Assembly: GCF_024679245.1 (NCBI RefSeq)
Contig: NC_090191.1
Coordinates: forward strand, 36,544,138-36,608,137
Origin: Pseudorasbora parva
Lineage: Eukaryota > Chordata > Actinopteri > Cypriniformes > Gobionidae
Length of the DNA stretch: 64,000 nucleotides
Direction of reading: 5' to 3'
Shown: in pieces, positions 50,184 through 63,788 of the stretch
How positions within the stretch are numbered: the stretch's first letter is position 1
How the letters are laid out: each line of letters starts with the position of its first letter
Notes under the pieces: generated by a model
Told to the model about the DNA's origin: nothing
The model's database searches: none
Seen by the model: only the letters and a program-made list of their open reading frames with translations
Translations under genes and position numbers: made by a program

Positions 50184-50561
50184 TTAAAGGTGCAGTGTGT
50201 GAATTTTAGCGGCATCTAGTGGTGAGGTTGCCCTCACCCCTATCTTTAGAAGCACATAGAGAAGCTAGGGTGGCCGACACAGGAATAAATATCTTGTCAT
50301 CTGAGACCGCAGAGAGGAGCTAGTGCTCTGTAAAGAAATGTGTCCGTTTAGGGCTACTGTAGAAACATGGCGGTGCAAAATGGCGACTTCACTGTAAGGG
50401 GACAAGTGGTATATGTAGATAGAAAAGGCTCATTCTAAGGTAATAAAAACACAACGCTTTATTATGTAAGGTCTTTATACACCACTGAAAACAGTTATCT
50501 AGCCTATAATATTGCATTTCTGTCAATAGATCCTCATAAATATTACACACTGCACCTTGAA
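50184..50561. mobile_element. MITE with AGGTGCAGTGTGT ends and TTAA-type target
   Basis: The left end TTAAAGGTGCAGTGTGT (50184-50200) and the right end ACACACTGCACCTTGAA (50545-50561) form an inverted repeat. TTAA at the left and TGAA at the right fit a TTAA target, as in piggyBac-type elements. Inside is TTTTAGCGGCATCTAGTGG, a motif I recall from common fish MITEs. The length is about 370 bp, with no ORF. Confidence 0.75.
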
Positions 50562-52098
50562 AGCAATGTTAAGGTGTAAATAAAACAAAGATTCTCCCAG
50601 TAAGTTTTAAAAGAAAATACTTTTGCAGGTTTTCTACTTCAAAATTCAATGTTTTTGTAAATTCCTTCTACGTCAACTTTTTGTCACTATATTAATTATT
50701 CTGTGCGAAAATGTATAACATTATATACAAACTTTAAATAAATGTCCAGTCTCTTTTCCTATATAGGCGGATGTCCATGCAAAAGGTTCCAGTTTACCAA
50801 GTTGAAATTGTAAAAAGAATGTGTTAAATGTGATAAACCTTTAGACAGACACGTGACAGGCAAGTGATTTTATCATATTAGTGTCATGTTAACATATTTG
50901 TGATTCTTGCAGAGCTTTGTGTGTATTTTAACATTTGTCCCAGTGCAACAGCCCATTGATTTAGTTTGTTTCTACAAACTGAGAGGCCTTTGGAATGATA
51001 GTGTGTATAATAGTTGACTGCATCTTTCATATGGCAGTATGTATAATTTGGTTGTCGCTTAGCAGAAGACGTCAAAAATGATGTGCTATTTTGGGGGGGG
51101 GAAATAATAATAAAATCATTGAGTTTAGAGATTCAGAGGCAGAAAGTGTCCCTCTCCATTGAGCCCTGACACTGTGTTCCTGCTCTCCATCGGGGACTCG
51201 CCTGCGGCTGCACAATCGCCTGCTAAATAGTCCGAGGCGATGGCAACGCTAATTGAGATCATCATTATTATAATTGCAGCTCCTAAAAAAGTGTGTCTTA
51301 AATAATTTGCATTGCTCTCGAGTTGATATTGGAACACACTGCAAAAAATAATTGCATGGCTGCAAGGCACGTTTGGGTTGGACAGCTCCCTCTCTGTCTA
51401 TCTGTCTCCCTCTGTCTCTCCTCCTCAGGGTTGCTGGTGTACACCCTGTCTCCTGGATGTCCCCATTACTGATTTGCTTTTCTGCACCACCACAAAAACC
51501 CCTGACACGTTATATCACAGATCACTGAGCCACATGACGACCATTTGGATTCAAATGCGAGAATTATTGTGGATGTTTGCAGTTTCAAAATAAATAGGAT
51601 AAATTGCTTATGTGATGGACGTTTATGAAATGATGAAATGTAATCTAATGTATGGAGATAACAACAAGCATTGATGAAATTAAGAAAAATGTATTGTGTA
51701 ACATCAAAGAGAGAGAAGTTTAATTATATCGCTCTGTAATACAGTGATAATTCAAAGTGGTTTACATAAGCAGGTTCATTTGTACGGTGCCTTTTTTTGA
51801 TGTAGAAGAAAAAAAGAGATGAAAAAGTCATAAATACTTGCTGACACTGATACACTGGGGATTTCTATTAGAATTTATTTCACTATCGTTCTTTAATAAT
51901 AAAAAATATTCATTTAAATGATTATTTTGTATTTTTATTATCATCAAATAAATGTATATTGTTATTTTAAATTATCATTAATAATACTTTTATTACTATT
52001 ATCAAATCCAAATTATTATTTAGAATTGTTATATCCCTGGATTATAATTTACGATGTTTTTATTCAAGAAATGTATAATAAATGTAATAATAAATGTA

Positions 52099-52231
<133 letters not shown>

Positions 52232-54013
52232 ATATATACATAGCCTGCATTTATTTTTATACACACGCCCGCTCACATAATGTATAAAATCCCACTGGAT
52301 CATTATTTAGGCTATTTTACAAATTCTAAATAATAATAATTTAGATTTAACATATAGCCTATATATATATACACACTGTCTAATCAAACAAATGACTTTA
52401 CCTACATGGAAATATGAGATTTGACGTTTAAAAAAGGCTCCCGGACCTGCTGCACTCTCAGTCTCAGGCCTCGACCTAATTGCCAATTCATCAGAATTTA
52501 TTAAAGAATGATTTCAATTACGTACCACCAGTATAGAATTGAAATGAAATCAGGACACTCGAGTGTATCCCTCTCTGAAGTCCACGCACCGGCTCATATG
52601 TGTTATTTTTCCTCCAGAATTCCTGAAGGTGAACTTCCTTCCTTCCCGTTCGGCCTCGGCCTGGAGTGGAGGAGAACATGGGAGAAAAAAAACAGTCTGA
52701 CATTAGTGAGGAATAGTGGGTTAAATCACTTACTGAAGATTTTTAATGACATTTCAGTGTTCCGCGCGTAATTACTCTTCATCTAAGATATCCCATAATG
52801 ATGTTGGACAGTCTTGGTTCAGGCTCGCTGGCTCGCTTCATTAGCGTGTCATTCCTATTTCACATCAGAAGATTTAATTGTAATGCTGAATATGCACAGC
52901 TCGCCGCGCTGGCATAATCAAAGTGGATCCACTTGTATTATTAATATCGGAATATCGGACGGCTTGCTATTTTTTATAAATAAAAGAATACAGATGCATA
53001 AATCAGCTGTCATTTATTAGCATGGCGCTGGCGGCCGCGCTCCTCGTCGCTGCATTCATCAAGATTGAGGAGATAAAAACAGATAAAGAAGAAAATCCTG
53101 CATTAAATATACATACTAATTCTTGCATGAAGTAATCAGATTACAGAGCAGGTGACAGCGGGCACGCGCATTCACATGATTGGCAATAATGAGGCACGGA
53201 ACGAGAGGGTGAAAAAGACAGGAGGAGATGGATTAAAGGTTTATGTTAAATGGAAAAGCCTTCCTTTTTTCGATGCTTCTGCTGACCAGTGTTAAAACTG
53301 CCGCCGTGTGTGTGGATGTGGCGGATGAACCCTTCTCGCGCTGCTCGGGATAGCTGGCGTTCACGCGCCATGACTGGAGGATTTAAATGGCATGACTCCT
53401 CAGAGATTAAAGCAAATATCTTTTCTCCAGCAAAATTAACTCGCTTTTTTCCGGGTGTCTCAATGCATACGCAGGGTTTGCCGGTGCCCTAGAACATCAC
53501 ATTAATAAGATTTCAATTGTACATCTTATTAAATTATACATGCACAAATCTTTCAATTAAAAAAAAAAACTCTCAGAGCACAATCACATTTCTTTTGGAG
53601 CTGAATAAAATAGTTTTATCATTTGTAGTTTTCATATATCTGGCCATTTAAATGTGTAAATATTGAACAGATGTTAAATATGCAAATATTAGGAACTCAG
53701 CTCCACGTTTTCTATAGAGATGCTGCAATGGCAATTATATCGACCTCTGGTCAAAGCCCTGCATTATGGACCAGCAGTCGCCTTACGTTTGTTTATTATA
53801 AAAGATATTCTCTGAATATTTCCTCAGTTGTAAAAAAATGGTTCATATATATTATTCTGACTGGAAGAGATGTATTGTTTTTTGTGTTTTTTTGTTTTGT
53901 TTTGTTTGTTTGTTTGTTTGTTTTTTTAATAATATGTAATATTGTGAAAATGTTTATTTTATATCCATACAGCAAGATTTGGAAGATTTAATGATAGAGG
54001 AAGAACTATGTGC

Positions 54014-54150
<137 letters not shown>

Positions 54151-54344
54151 ATTAATAGATGCAAATAATATTTTTATACTTTAAGATCATTACACAGGGT
54201 ATATATAGGTGCTATATAGCATGTTTCAGTTATAAATCAGATAACCCATCAAAAGCAGAACTGTACAGCCTCTTTTTCCTTCAAGAATGGCTCTTGTTCG
54301 CTGGATAAGGTCTCTTAGCTTTAAATAAAAACAACAGAAGTCTG

Positions 54345-54925
54345 TGATATACACTACCGCTCAAAGCTTTGGACACATTACTATTTTCAATGTTTTTGAA
54401 AGTCTCTTCTGCTCCTCAAGTCTGCATTTACTTGATCAGTACAGCAAAAAACAGTACAATTTTAAAATATTTTTACAATGTAAATTTCATTTTGAGCATT
54501 ATTACTCCAGTCTTCAGTGTCACATGATCGTCAGAAATCATTCTAATATGATGATTTAAAAAAAAAAAAAAAACATTTATTATTATTATCAATGATGTAA
54601 AACATTTTTTTCAGGATTATTTAATGAATAGAGAGTTCTAAAGTACAGCATTTATCTGCAATATTAAGCGTGTACAACATTATAAATGTCTATAAATGTA
54701 TTAATTTCTTTAAGCTGTTCTTTTGAACTTTCTATTCATCAAAGAATCCTAAAAAGAAAAACAGTTTTCAACATTGATAATAATCATAAATTCATGAATC
54801 ACAAATCAGAAAATCATCATATCAGAATGATTTCTGAAGGATCACGTGACACTGAAGACTGGAGTAATGATGCTGAACATTCAGCTTTGCATCACAGGAA
54901 TAAATGACATTTTTCTGACCGGTAG
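54345..54925. mobile_element. CTACCGTTCAAA-type cyprinid DNA transposon, non-autonomous
   Basis: It begins CACTACCGCTCAAAGCTTTGG and ends CTGACCGGTAGTAT, complementary ends of a highly abundant cyprinid repeat. The interior is a long imperfect palindrome: CAGTCTTCAGTGTCACATGA near 54511 is answered by CACGTGACACTGAAGACTGG near 54843. There is no transposase ORF. Confidence 0.8.
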
Positions 54926-55020
54926 TATATGTGTATGAACCTACATCAAGGAAATGTGGTGCCCGTGTATGTGGTTGTACTTCCTGATCAAAGATGCTGT
55001 GGTTTCATGTGAAGAGCTCT

Positions 55021-55122
<102 letters not shown>

Positions 55123-55325
55123 CCTGGTCAGTGAGCATCAGCATCATTTTTCTCCAATGCATGTAGTCCACTGCCTGATGATATTCACACCAATCTGCCT
55201 TTTTTTCCATCCAGCATGCTTTTGATCTCTTATTTGCATGTAACTGCCTGTGGGGCAAGAAAATTATTTGGATGAGATTTTTTTTTTCTTCTCAGTAGCA
55301 TCTTCTTAGTATACCAGAGGCATGT

Positions 55326-55502
<177 letters not shown>

Positions 55503-55873
55503 TAACACGCATCCACTATACAAGCCTTTTATAACTCCTGCTTCAGTTTAGTTTAGGATTGAAACAACAAACCCATGAAGAAGAGCAGGCTAGATTTCAA
55601 GCGGTCCCTTCACCTGAGGTTAAACCAGGAGTGACTTTTAAGAGCTCGTCACACTGTCTGACACACCAGAGAACTTTTGGACTTTGAACAAACCCATGAA
55701 AGACCACCTAACATGCCCTAGAAATTGCCCAGACCCATCTACCACTCAGTACGCCCTCACAACCACCCAGAACACTCTAGAAACATCCTAGAAACCAATC
55801 AAATATACTGTAAACTCAAACTGAGGCAATCAGATTTTCATTTTGTAATTATAAATGTATATATAAATATTTG

Positions 55874-55994
<121 letters not shown>

Positions 55995-56102
55995 AGGAGA
56001 ACTCTTCACATGAAACCACAGCATCTTTGATCAGTAAGTACAACCACATACACGGGCACCACATTTCCTTGATGTAGGTTCATACACATATACTACCAGT
56101 CA

Positions 56103-58261
56103 AATATATATACATATATGATAGATATAGATATGATATCTGTTCTCAAACTAAGCTCATGGTCCACTTGTCATGATAATCCTACAAAAACCCAGTAGTC
56201 AGTTTTGAGAACTCAAAAGAAAAAGAAAGTTCTAAATACTTCTAAAAGTTCATTTCTTTGAACTAATTTGTTTAATTTGATTTGGCTTTACTCAGAACAG
56301 TTGATTATTTTGAGCGTTAGGGTTAGCAGTGCACCTTTGTACTTCTACTTGTGTATGGTCAGGTGGTTCTAGCATTGAAAAGCTGATTGGCTGGTTTGAG
56401 ATGGAGAGCAATTTCTAGACTAGTTGATGAGGTTGTGTTGAAAACAAAAGGAAACTTTTGCAGATAAGAAGCTAATAGACCCATATAAACAAACTTTCAG
56501 CACCTTGAGTTTTTCTCAGTGTTCCGCAGGAGCGTACGCCTCCACTTCCCACACATTTGATGTTTTTAAACAATTTATATTTGTTATCATATCAAAGAGG
56601 AGGCGTGCAGTTATCAAAAGCATGCGAGGAACACGCAGCCCGTGGGCGCTTTCCCAGCATCGCATTCCTTATTCTATTTTATCTTTCTTGGTTTTGACTA
56701 ATGTCAGTAACAGCTACCGGTAATAAACTGCTTGTTAGGATTTAGCTGTTGCCTCCGAGCAGCTGCTTTGATTCATTGTCAGCTTATTTAGCAGTGTTTC
56801 CTGATTACCTCTCGCCCCGACTGCATGTTTATTGATTGGAAGTTAATAAAACGCTCCGCCACTTGGGCGACTTCATTTAAAGGCAACGTCTGCCTTTGAT
56901 GTGCGTGACGACGGGGCACAATAAACTATCTTGCGTTGTAATGTCAGCACAAAGCAGACCCTGTTTTGCGCTGTGTACGAAAAACGCTGCGTTTTCAGTA
57001 AACTCAATGTGATCCGTATGGCTTTGAAACTGAAATTTCCCTGTCCCCCTCAAATCTTCTCTTTTTACCGGGTCAAAACGCTTGGGTTAGCATGTATGCC
57101 TTCTTGCTTCCCTGTCACACCAGTGTTAAAGCCCAAAAACATCTTTAAAAAATTCAGTCAACAGAGTCTGGCGAACGCATCCCTCTCGTTTGCTATTCAT
57201 GTATGCTGGTATATATTGTATCATGGCATGTCTCGCTGTGGGTCGTGGATCTGCAACGTGGCCGCTCCATCAAATTTTGATGTATTAATTTATAGTGGTG
57301 AGCGAGAGTGTTTGTTTATAGATGAGATGTTTGCTTGGGTGACATCGGCAGCTGTTCTACCAGCATTCCGATGAGTCTTATCTGGGATGGAAGCTGGTTG
57401 ACATACCACTCGTGGGATCAGCATCTCAGGAAGTTTCGTGTCACATCGTCCCCCGAGGCCTGCCTTGCTGGATGACGGTGAGTAGATGTGCTCACATTGT
57501 CAAAGAACATCTCACTGTATTTACATGTTTGTTTAGTGTCGGTTTTCCAGGGTCAAGCTGAAGACCGTTTGGCATGCATGGCTCACGCTCAAATTGTGTG
57601 TACTGTTCTCCCGGCTAACAGGGACAGTTCTCTCAAAGGTACAAACAAACAGTCTTCCAGTACCGTTAAAAAGAATATCTGTTGAAAGTTACAGTATGTG
57701 GTATTTTTTCTCGCGTTTATGTCATTTAAATGACATTTAAGTGAAGAGAGAGAGTGGGGGGATTGGGAAAGGCCCGAGAGCCGGGACTCTAACTCGGAAT
57801 GCCTAAAGCGCAACTGCGCTACATGTTGGCGTGCTTCACACGAGGCTATCAGCGGCAGCAGTTATCTGGTCTTTAACTCTTTCCCTGTCATTGGCGGAAA
57901 TTTCTGTCATTTATGAGACAGCGCTTTCTCTCCATTAACGGAATTTCTGTCAATCCGTGTTTTCACTGCAATAATGTAGGCTATGGCATATCTTCTGAAG
58001 AAGTACTGAATCTCCTGATCAAAACACAGACGAAGAAGAAGCAGAAACAAACAATAGCAAATGTAATCATAATGTGTATCATCAAGTAAAATAATGTGAT
58101 GATCAACATTATACAGTATATAGATCAAAACTGCCTAATGTTACAGAATGTAATGTCAACCCAGGATGTGCTATAGGACTGTGAAGTTTTGAAGGTGTTG
58201 ATGTAGTCTTTGACAAAACGTGATTTTCTCAGCTTTTTGCTCAAAATATAGCTTTTTCATT
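56103..58261. other. Downstream intergenic sequence, no gene seen
   Basis: 56500-57000 is repeat-free and GC-balanced, with TTTATTGATTGGAAGTTAAT, and could be a conserved element. A 147-residue open frame at 56931-57374 has no recognisable domain. A tRNA-like fragment lies at 57757-57830 on the minus strand. Confidence 0.6.
57757..57830 (-). mobile_element. tRNA-like fragment, probably SINE-derived
   Basis: On the minus strand, TAGCGCAGTTG resembles a Pol III A box and AGTTAGAGTCC resembles a B box (9 of 11 to GGTTCGAGTCC). They lie only about 26 nt apart, too close for an intact tRNA. Confidence 0.35.
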
Positions 58262-58640
58262 GAACTTACCTAGCCTGATAAGCCAGACCCACATCAAGAT
58301 GTTGGGTCTGGGAACTCACAGGGCTCAATCCGAGGGGCGGGATAAACGGTTGTCTTTCAAAGTCTGTCTGCACACAACTGGATAGCTCTACAACCAACCA
58401 GGGCAACGTAAAGCAGAGCTAGTTGATAATTAAACGTTCTCCGCAAACAGTCGGCAAAACTCCAAACACATTTTCCCTTCTTAAAAATGATTTTAAGAAT
58501 GACATTCTTTGTTCTTTTCTCAGAGAAAAGCTTAAATCCAAGTCTTCCAGACTCGTGGCCAAAGCTGTTTCGAAAGACCGCCGATTGCCAGCTTCTAGAC
58601 TACACCAGGCCGCTAGGGTGCGTCTAGAATTCTAGGCTAG
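58262..58640. mobile_element. GCCTGATAAGCCAGACCC-type cyprinid repeat
   Basis: The left end TAGCCTGATAAGCCAGACCC is followed by ATCAAGATGTTGGGTCTGGG. The right end CTAGAATTCTAGGCTAGC partly complements the left. It contains the CTGCACACAACTGGATAGC block shared with 44200-44395. It is non-coding. The family name was not resolved. Confidence 0.6.
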
Positions 58641-61600
58641 CTTACCCACATTCAGGTGTTGATAAGAAAGAATGCATGAAGCTAGAATAAAACTTTTTTT
58701 AAGGCAGTGGGTCTGTTCTTTCTTTTGATATATTGCATACAAAATATTATGGGAGCCATTACATTTTTGATAAAAGGCTCAAAAATGCTGGTGGAAAAGA
58801 GTTAAAAACGGTTCTTAAAACATTAGAACAAATACATTATTTACACATTGTTCATGGAACTTATTTCAGGAATTGGATGTTGGATGTTCGTCTAACATTT
58901 TTTTTAATGTTGCTACTTTTTCTTGAATTAGGAAATTCTAAAGTAATGTTCCCATAATGTTTGCAGAACTTTTGCAAAAACCAAATAAAAAACAGTGTCA
59001 TAACTTAATGGGAACGTTAGCAGAAGGCTCTTAGAACATATTTTTGTTAGCTGGGGTGTTTAAGGCTACGTCTACATTGAAAACGCTTCTTTTTCTATGT
59101 TTCGGCCATCCATTCATTCTCAGAGGGCTGTTTTGTCCTTTGAAAACTGAGCATTTTGAAGTTTTAATGTGTAGTGTTGAAGTTTGATTTGTGAAAACGG
59201 AGGTATTCAAAATGCATGTTTAGTCATGTGACACACATTACCAGTCAGTTTGATCCGTTTTAACAGACGTTCCCTTGGACCCGAGCCTATAACTTGGCGT
59301 GACAAGCACAGTGCTTTACTTTTTGAGCTACAGGACTGCAGTTCTCTACCTTTCTCTTCTTCTCTCATTTCATCTCATTTACCCTCCTTTCCCTGTTCAT
59401 CTTCTCCCTATCCTTTCATCTTTTTCTCATAATTACTCATTATAAAATGCCCAACGGTACAGCTTATACTCAAACTCTGCAATATGTAAATACAGATGAG
59501 CAAAAGTTCATTTACACACTGCATAGTTATCTTATGAATCAGACAGCTAGACACACACACAGACATTTGCATGCATACACACACACACAGACACACACAT
59601 ACACACACACACGTCCCTTCACCGCTTTCCCGGCTGTCTCACTTTTTATTTGCTGCCTTTCTCTCTTGGATTCGGCCCAAGAAGCCATGGTGTCAAAATA
59701 CATTAAGAACATCAAAACGTTTCTGTTTACAGCATCACAGTCATGTCAATTAAATCTGATAAATTATTTAAACATTTATCTTCCATCAGCCGGGAGAATT
59801 TTTAATCAAGCTCAGTATTTATTTTAAATTAGCACTGTCAAGTGTGCATTTGTGTAAAATCCCTCGTACCATTAAAGATTTATCAGCTCAAATCTGTTTG
59901 GCTTTATTTTACTGTTAATTGGCTAAGTGGAGCGGCAGCAAGGCGCTAGCAACAAGTAACAACGAAATCTGGCAGGGGATTGGATGAACCACTGCCACAT
60001 GACATCGAGGTCACACAGGGGTCAACAAACTTGTCACTTACAAGAAAGTGTTCCTAAGCTGTCCTTAAAGGAGAAGTTTGGCCAAAAAATGAAATCTCAT
60101 TTACTTTCATATGACTTTCTAACATGTGAGTACTGAAAATGCTCTTTTCCAAACAATAAAAACATATAGTAACCAGGGTCAGCATCCAAATATGTCTAAA
60201 AAGCACTATAAACTTGGTCAATATGACTTGTGCATCATGGTCTTGTTTTAAGGTAGTCTTAAAGCTGCCTTAAGTCTTAAGGTAGCTTTTTGTGAAACAG
60301 ACCATGTAATTATTCACAAACCTCAACCTGTGCATCACAAATGATCACAAGACATCTGTGAAGCAACGGCATCTCAACTTTCACTGAAGTCAAACTTGCT
60401 GAAAATCTCTTAAGGTGCTATGTTTGAATGTATGCAAGTACAAATTAGATTATATTTTATCAGGCATCCGATTTATCTTATAAGGATATGTTATTAATAT
60501 CCAAGCTATATTGACTGTAGATAAAGAGGTTGTGCACCAAGTGCAACATGTTCCTGGATCAACATATTGTTCATCCTGAAACAACATCAATTGGATCAAT
60601 TCCAATTGGATTTGAGGGACAAGTTTACAGTTTATGTCAAGTTTAGGCTCACAACCAGGGTTAGGTGCTTCTACATCAGTGTTATTCACCATCATTTCCT
60701 TTTGATTTTAGGGTTATGGGTGGGGTTAGGTTTAGAGGTAGCGATATGGTTAGGATTAAATATTCAAACAGGAATGTTGGTCCAGGATCAGTCAAATATG
60801 TTGACCCAGGAACGCATCTAACTCTGCAAAATCAGGACCTACATCATGTTATACAGTGATGACAAAATACAGATAAACAAAACAAGACGATGCCTAGACC
60901 TTGGGTTGTATGAATATACGATAAAGTTGAACTTTGACTTGATTCGACTCAGCTTGACTTTACTCAGAATAAGACGATGCCCTGACCTTAGCTTGACTAA
61001 AAACATAATATAAACTTAACTCGACTCGACTTAAAAAATACTACTTCAAAAATGTGTCAAGTGGTTGCACACAACTATATTGAGCAATTTTTTTACAAAT
61101 AACAATTTAGTTATATGAATAAAAGAAATTCAAGTGAAGCTGACACAATTTCTTTGAGTAAATACAAACCATTTGAATTTGTCTCTTACATAATATTTAT
61201 ATGTGCCGTTTATTATGTAAGGTTTTTTAAAGTACTATTATTGTTATTATTTTTTATTTTTGAAACTGTCAAATGTTTTTCTGTATTTGTTTTGTAAATG
61301 TGTGATGTGATTTTGTGTAGTAGTGTGAATTTGTATATGTCACCAGTGTCAAATATACATTTCTGTTCTGTGACAAACAGAATGGACAATAAAGTTCAAT
61401 CATTCAAGGTTAACACTTTTATCAATTTAATTTGCCTTTTAAACTTTAAAATGACAACAAGCATATTTTTAGAAATAAAATGCAAAGATAACTTATTGGA
61501 TAAACTAAAAAAAAATGAGAGCAGGAATTCCATCCAATGAATTTGTATATGAGTGGCCACAGCCTAAACACAAGCACCACTCTTATGTAACCACAAAATT

Positions 61601-63788
61601 AGAAACTCCCCAATGTCCAGCATAACTGAACATTAAACACTAACATAAACTAACAACATCTTTCCCTTTACTGAAAAACACATAAAATAATGCTTGAATC
61701 CCTAAATGTACTCTCCTAGCGCAGTTCCTTGCAAAGCATGCTGGGAACTACAGATCCACTGCCGTTAGTTATGTCAGCACAACTATTTCATGTAGTTTTA
61801 ACACAAATAAAAGTAAACTTCAGTTTTAAATATATTAGGCTGATTGAACACAAACATATCTAATTTCAACACAACTTAATTTAATTAAGTAAAGTAAACA
61901 TCATTTAAATGTGTCTTATCTATGAAGGGCCTGAATCATTTTTTGAGTGTATGTATATATGTAAGGAATAATTGACGACGGGCCGACCCGGAGTCAACTA
62001 TTCCGCTTATACGGAATATTCTCTTTTCTCCTCTCTCTCTCTCTTGGAGAAAAAAGGAGAGATTGTGTGAGTTAGGCTATCGTATCACTAAACAGCGCTG
62101 CTATTACCTCGCTAGTGAAAAAATATCATGTGTAGCCTTTAAGTTGCTATATATATATATATAGATTAGGTCACTGTTGACTTGTTGTTAGATCTCTAGG
62201 ATATTGCGCAGCAAGCGGTGGAATCTAAAACAGGAAGTGACACATTTCTATCTCGCTCAGACACACACTGACTACATGAGAACAGACACAGGCCAGCAGC
62301 GCTAACCACAGGCCTTATGGGAAACTTGGGTGGCCTCTTGTCTCATAACTGAAGGGTTGTAATATTAATCGGATGTGATAAGAGTTTTTGAGGGCTTCTC
62401 TGAGGTTGTGAGGGAGTTGATCAGAGTGGCTGTGTATCTCTACGCCACACACACATACAGGCTTTGCCCTTCAAACATCGCTGTAACCACAGCCAGGTGT
62501 TCGCCCCGAGCCATGCTTACGTCTTCAGGCTTGAAGACACTGATGTAATCGCTCTGTCCTGTGAACCGCAAAAATAGAAAAAGTAGTGTGGTTTAAGTCA
62601 GATTCCAGCATGAGGATGATAAAAGTAGAAAACCACACCAACAGCATCTTGTTCAGTGCATTTTGTGTATGTGAATATGTGTATGTGTCTGCAAAGATTC
62701 TGCAAATATGTCATTTTATTCCCAGGAGAAATAGATATACAATGACGGCAATGCATTTTTGAGGATGTGAGGGCAATATCAATTAATGTATTCATGATAT
62801 TTATATATTTAAATATATTTATAAGCGAGTAACCCATAGGGGGTGGTGGTCCCTGCTCTGCTAATGATATGCAAATGGGGTGTAATATCAAATGTTTTGT
62901 TCTGTCTCAAGTTTATTCCGGTGTGTTTTGCGTGGAGGTGAGTAACACCTCAGACCTGCAGGCAACAGGGGTGATTTTTTATTCATGACGCTACAATGGA
63001 TCTCAGGAATTTTAGAACAGACCAGGTGCAATCACACACAGGCCCGGGTTTGCTGCTATGCACTTATTAACACTACAGTACAGACTTCTCTAGGGGTATT
63101 GGAGAATATATCCTTTCTTTACGGCCTGGTGGGTGGGAGTTTGTGTCATATCATTCATAAATCTGGTTGCAAGAAGATTTTGTTTTATCGTGTTGACATT
63201 TTTAAATGCTACCGTTTGTACATGGAATATTTTTTATTAATTTGTTTGTTCATTAATATCAACAAGCTACAAGTAGTGGAGTATCGGGACCAAAAGCATC
63301 AATGTGTTTTTAAAGTCAGCATGAAATGGAAGTTGTGATAGTATTTTTTTCCCTATTGTGATGTATATCTAAGTCAAACAGCTTCTTGAACAAGAAACGT
63401 TATAGGGCAGGACTTGAATTTGTCCATGTTTGCTATTTGTCGTTCTCGTGTCATGAGTGACAGGTTGTTCTGCCCATGCCCCGGTAAATCAGAGAAGAGA
63501 AGAAATTTCGCTGCAAGAGGGAGAGTAATCATGATGACTTTAATGCCTAAGAAAAAAGAATAATCAAACGTACTCGCCTAAATGGATCTCTTTCTCCTTC
63601 TTTATTGAAAGACCTATTTATTCTAGTGAAATGATTCATTCTAAATGGTCCTTATTCATATTTAGCTTTAGAAAATCAGATTCATTGTAGTGAATCGGAT
63701 CATTCTAAATGCTCCTCTCTCTCTCTCATGTGTAGTGTTCGATTAATTTCAGTGAATCTGTTTGTCCTAAATTATCCTCTCTCTCATG
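58641..63788. other. Downstream intergenic sequence, no gene seen
   Basis: A fragment beginning GGCTACGTCTACATTGAAAA (59064) looks like a MITE end. 59610-59960 is repeat-free and high-complexity, a candidate conserved element. There is a fold-back element at 60546-60817. A diverged repeat end, TTAAAGGAGAAGTTTGG, is near 60065. GGAATAATTGACGACGGG near 61966 is another recalled cyprinid repeat motif. Other sequence is A+T-rich and unremarkable. Confidence 0.55.
60546..60817. mobile_element. Fold-back element with TGTTCCTGGATCAACATATT ends
   Basis: The left ATGTTCCTGGATCAACATAT and the right ATATGTTGACCCAGGAACGC are inverted repeats with few mismatches. The middle has GGGTTAGG/TTAGGTTTAGAGGT runs. 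It is about 270 bp and non-coding. Confidence 0.65.

Noticed and set aside
56931..57374. 147-residue open frame downstream of foxp2
   Set aside because: No recognisable domain or plausible neighbouring exon; composition is like the surrounding intergenic DNA.
57757..57830. Functional tRNA gene on the minus strand
   Set aside because: The A- and B-box-like motifs are about 18 nt too close for a cloverleaf; kept only as a SINE-like fragment.
62985..63338. 117-residue open frame
   Set aside because: Cys- and Ile-rich translation of A+T-rich DNA, with no family resemblance and overlapping a diverged repeat at its 3' end.
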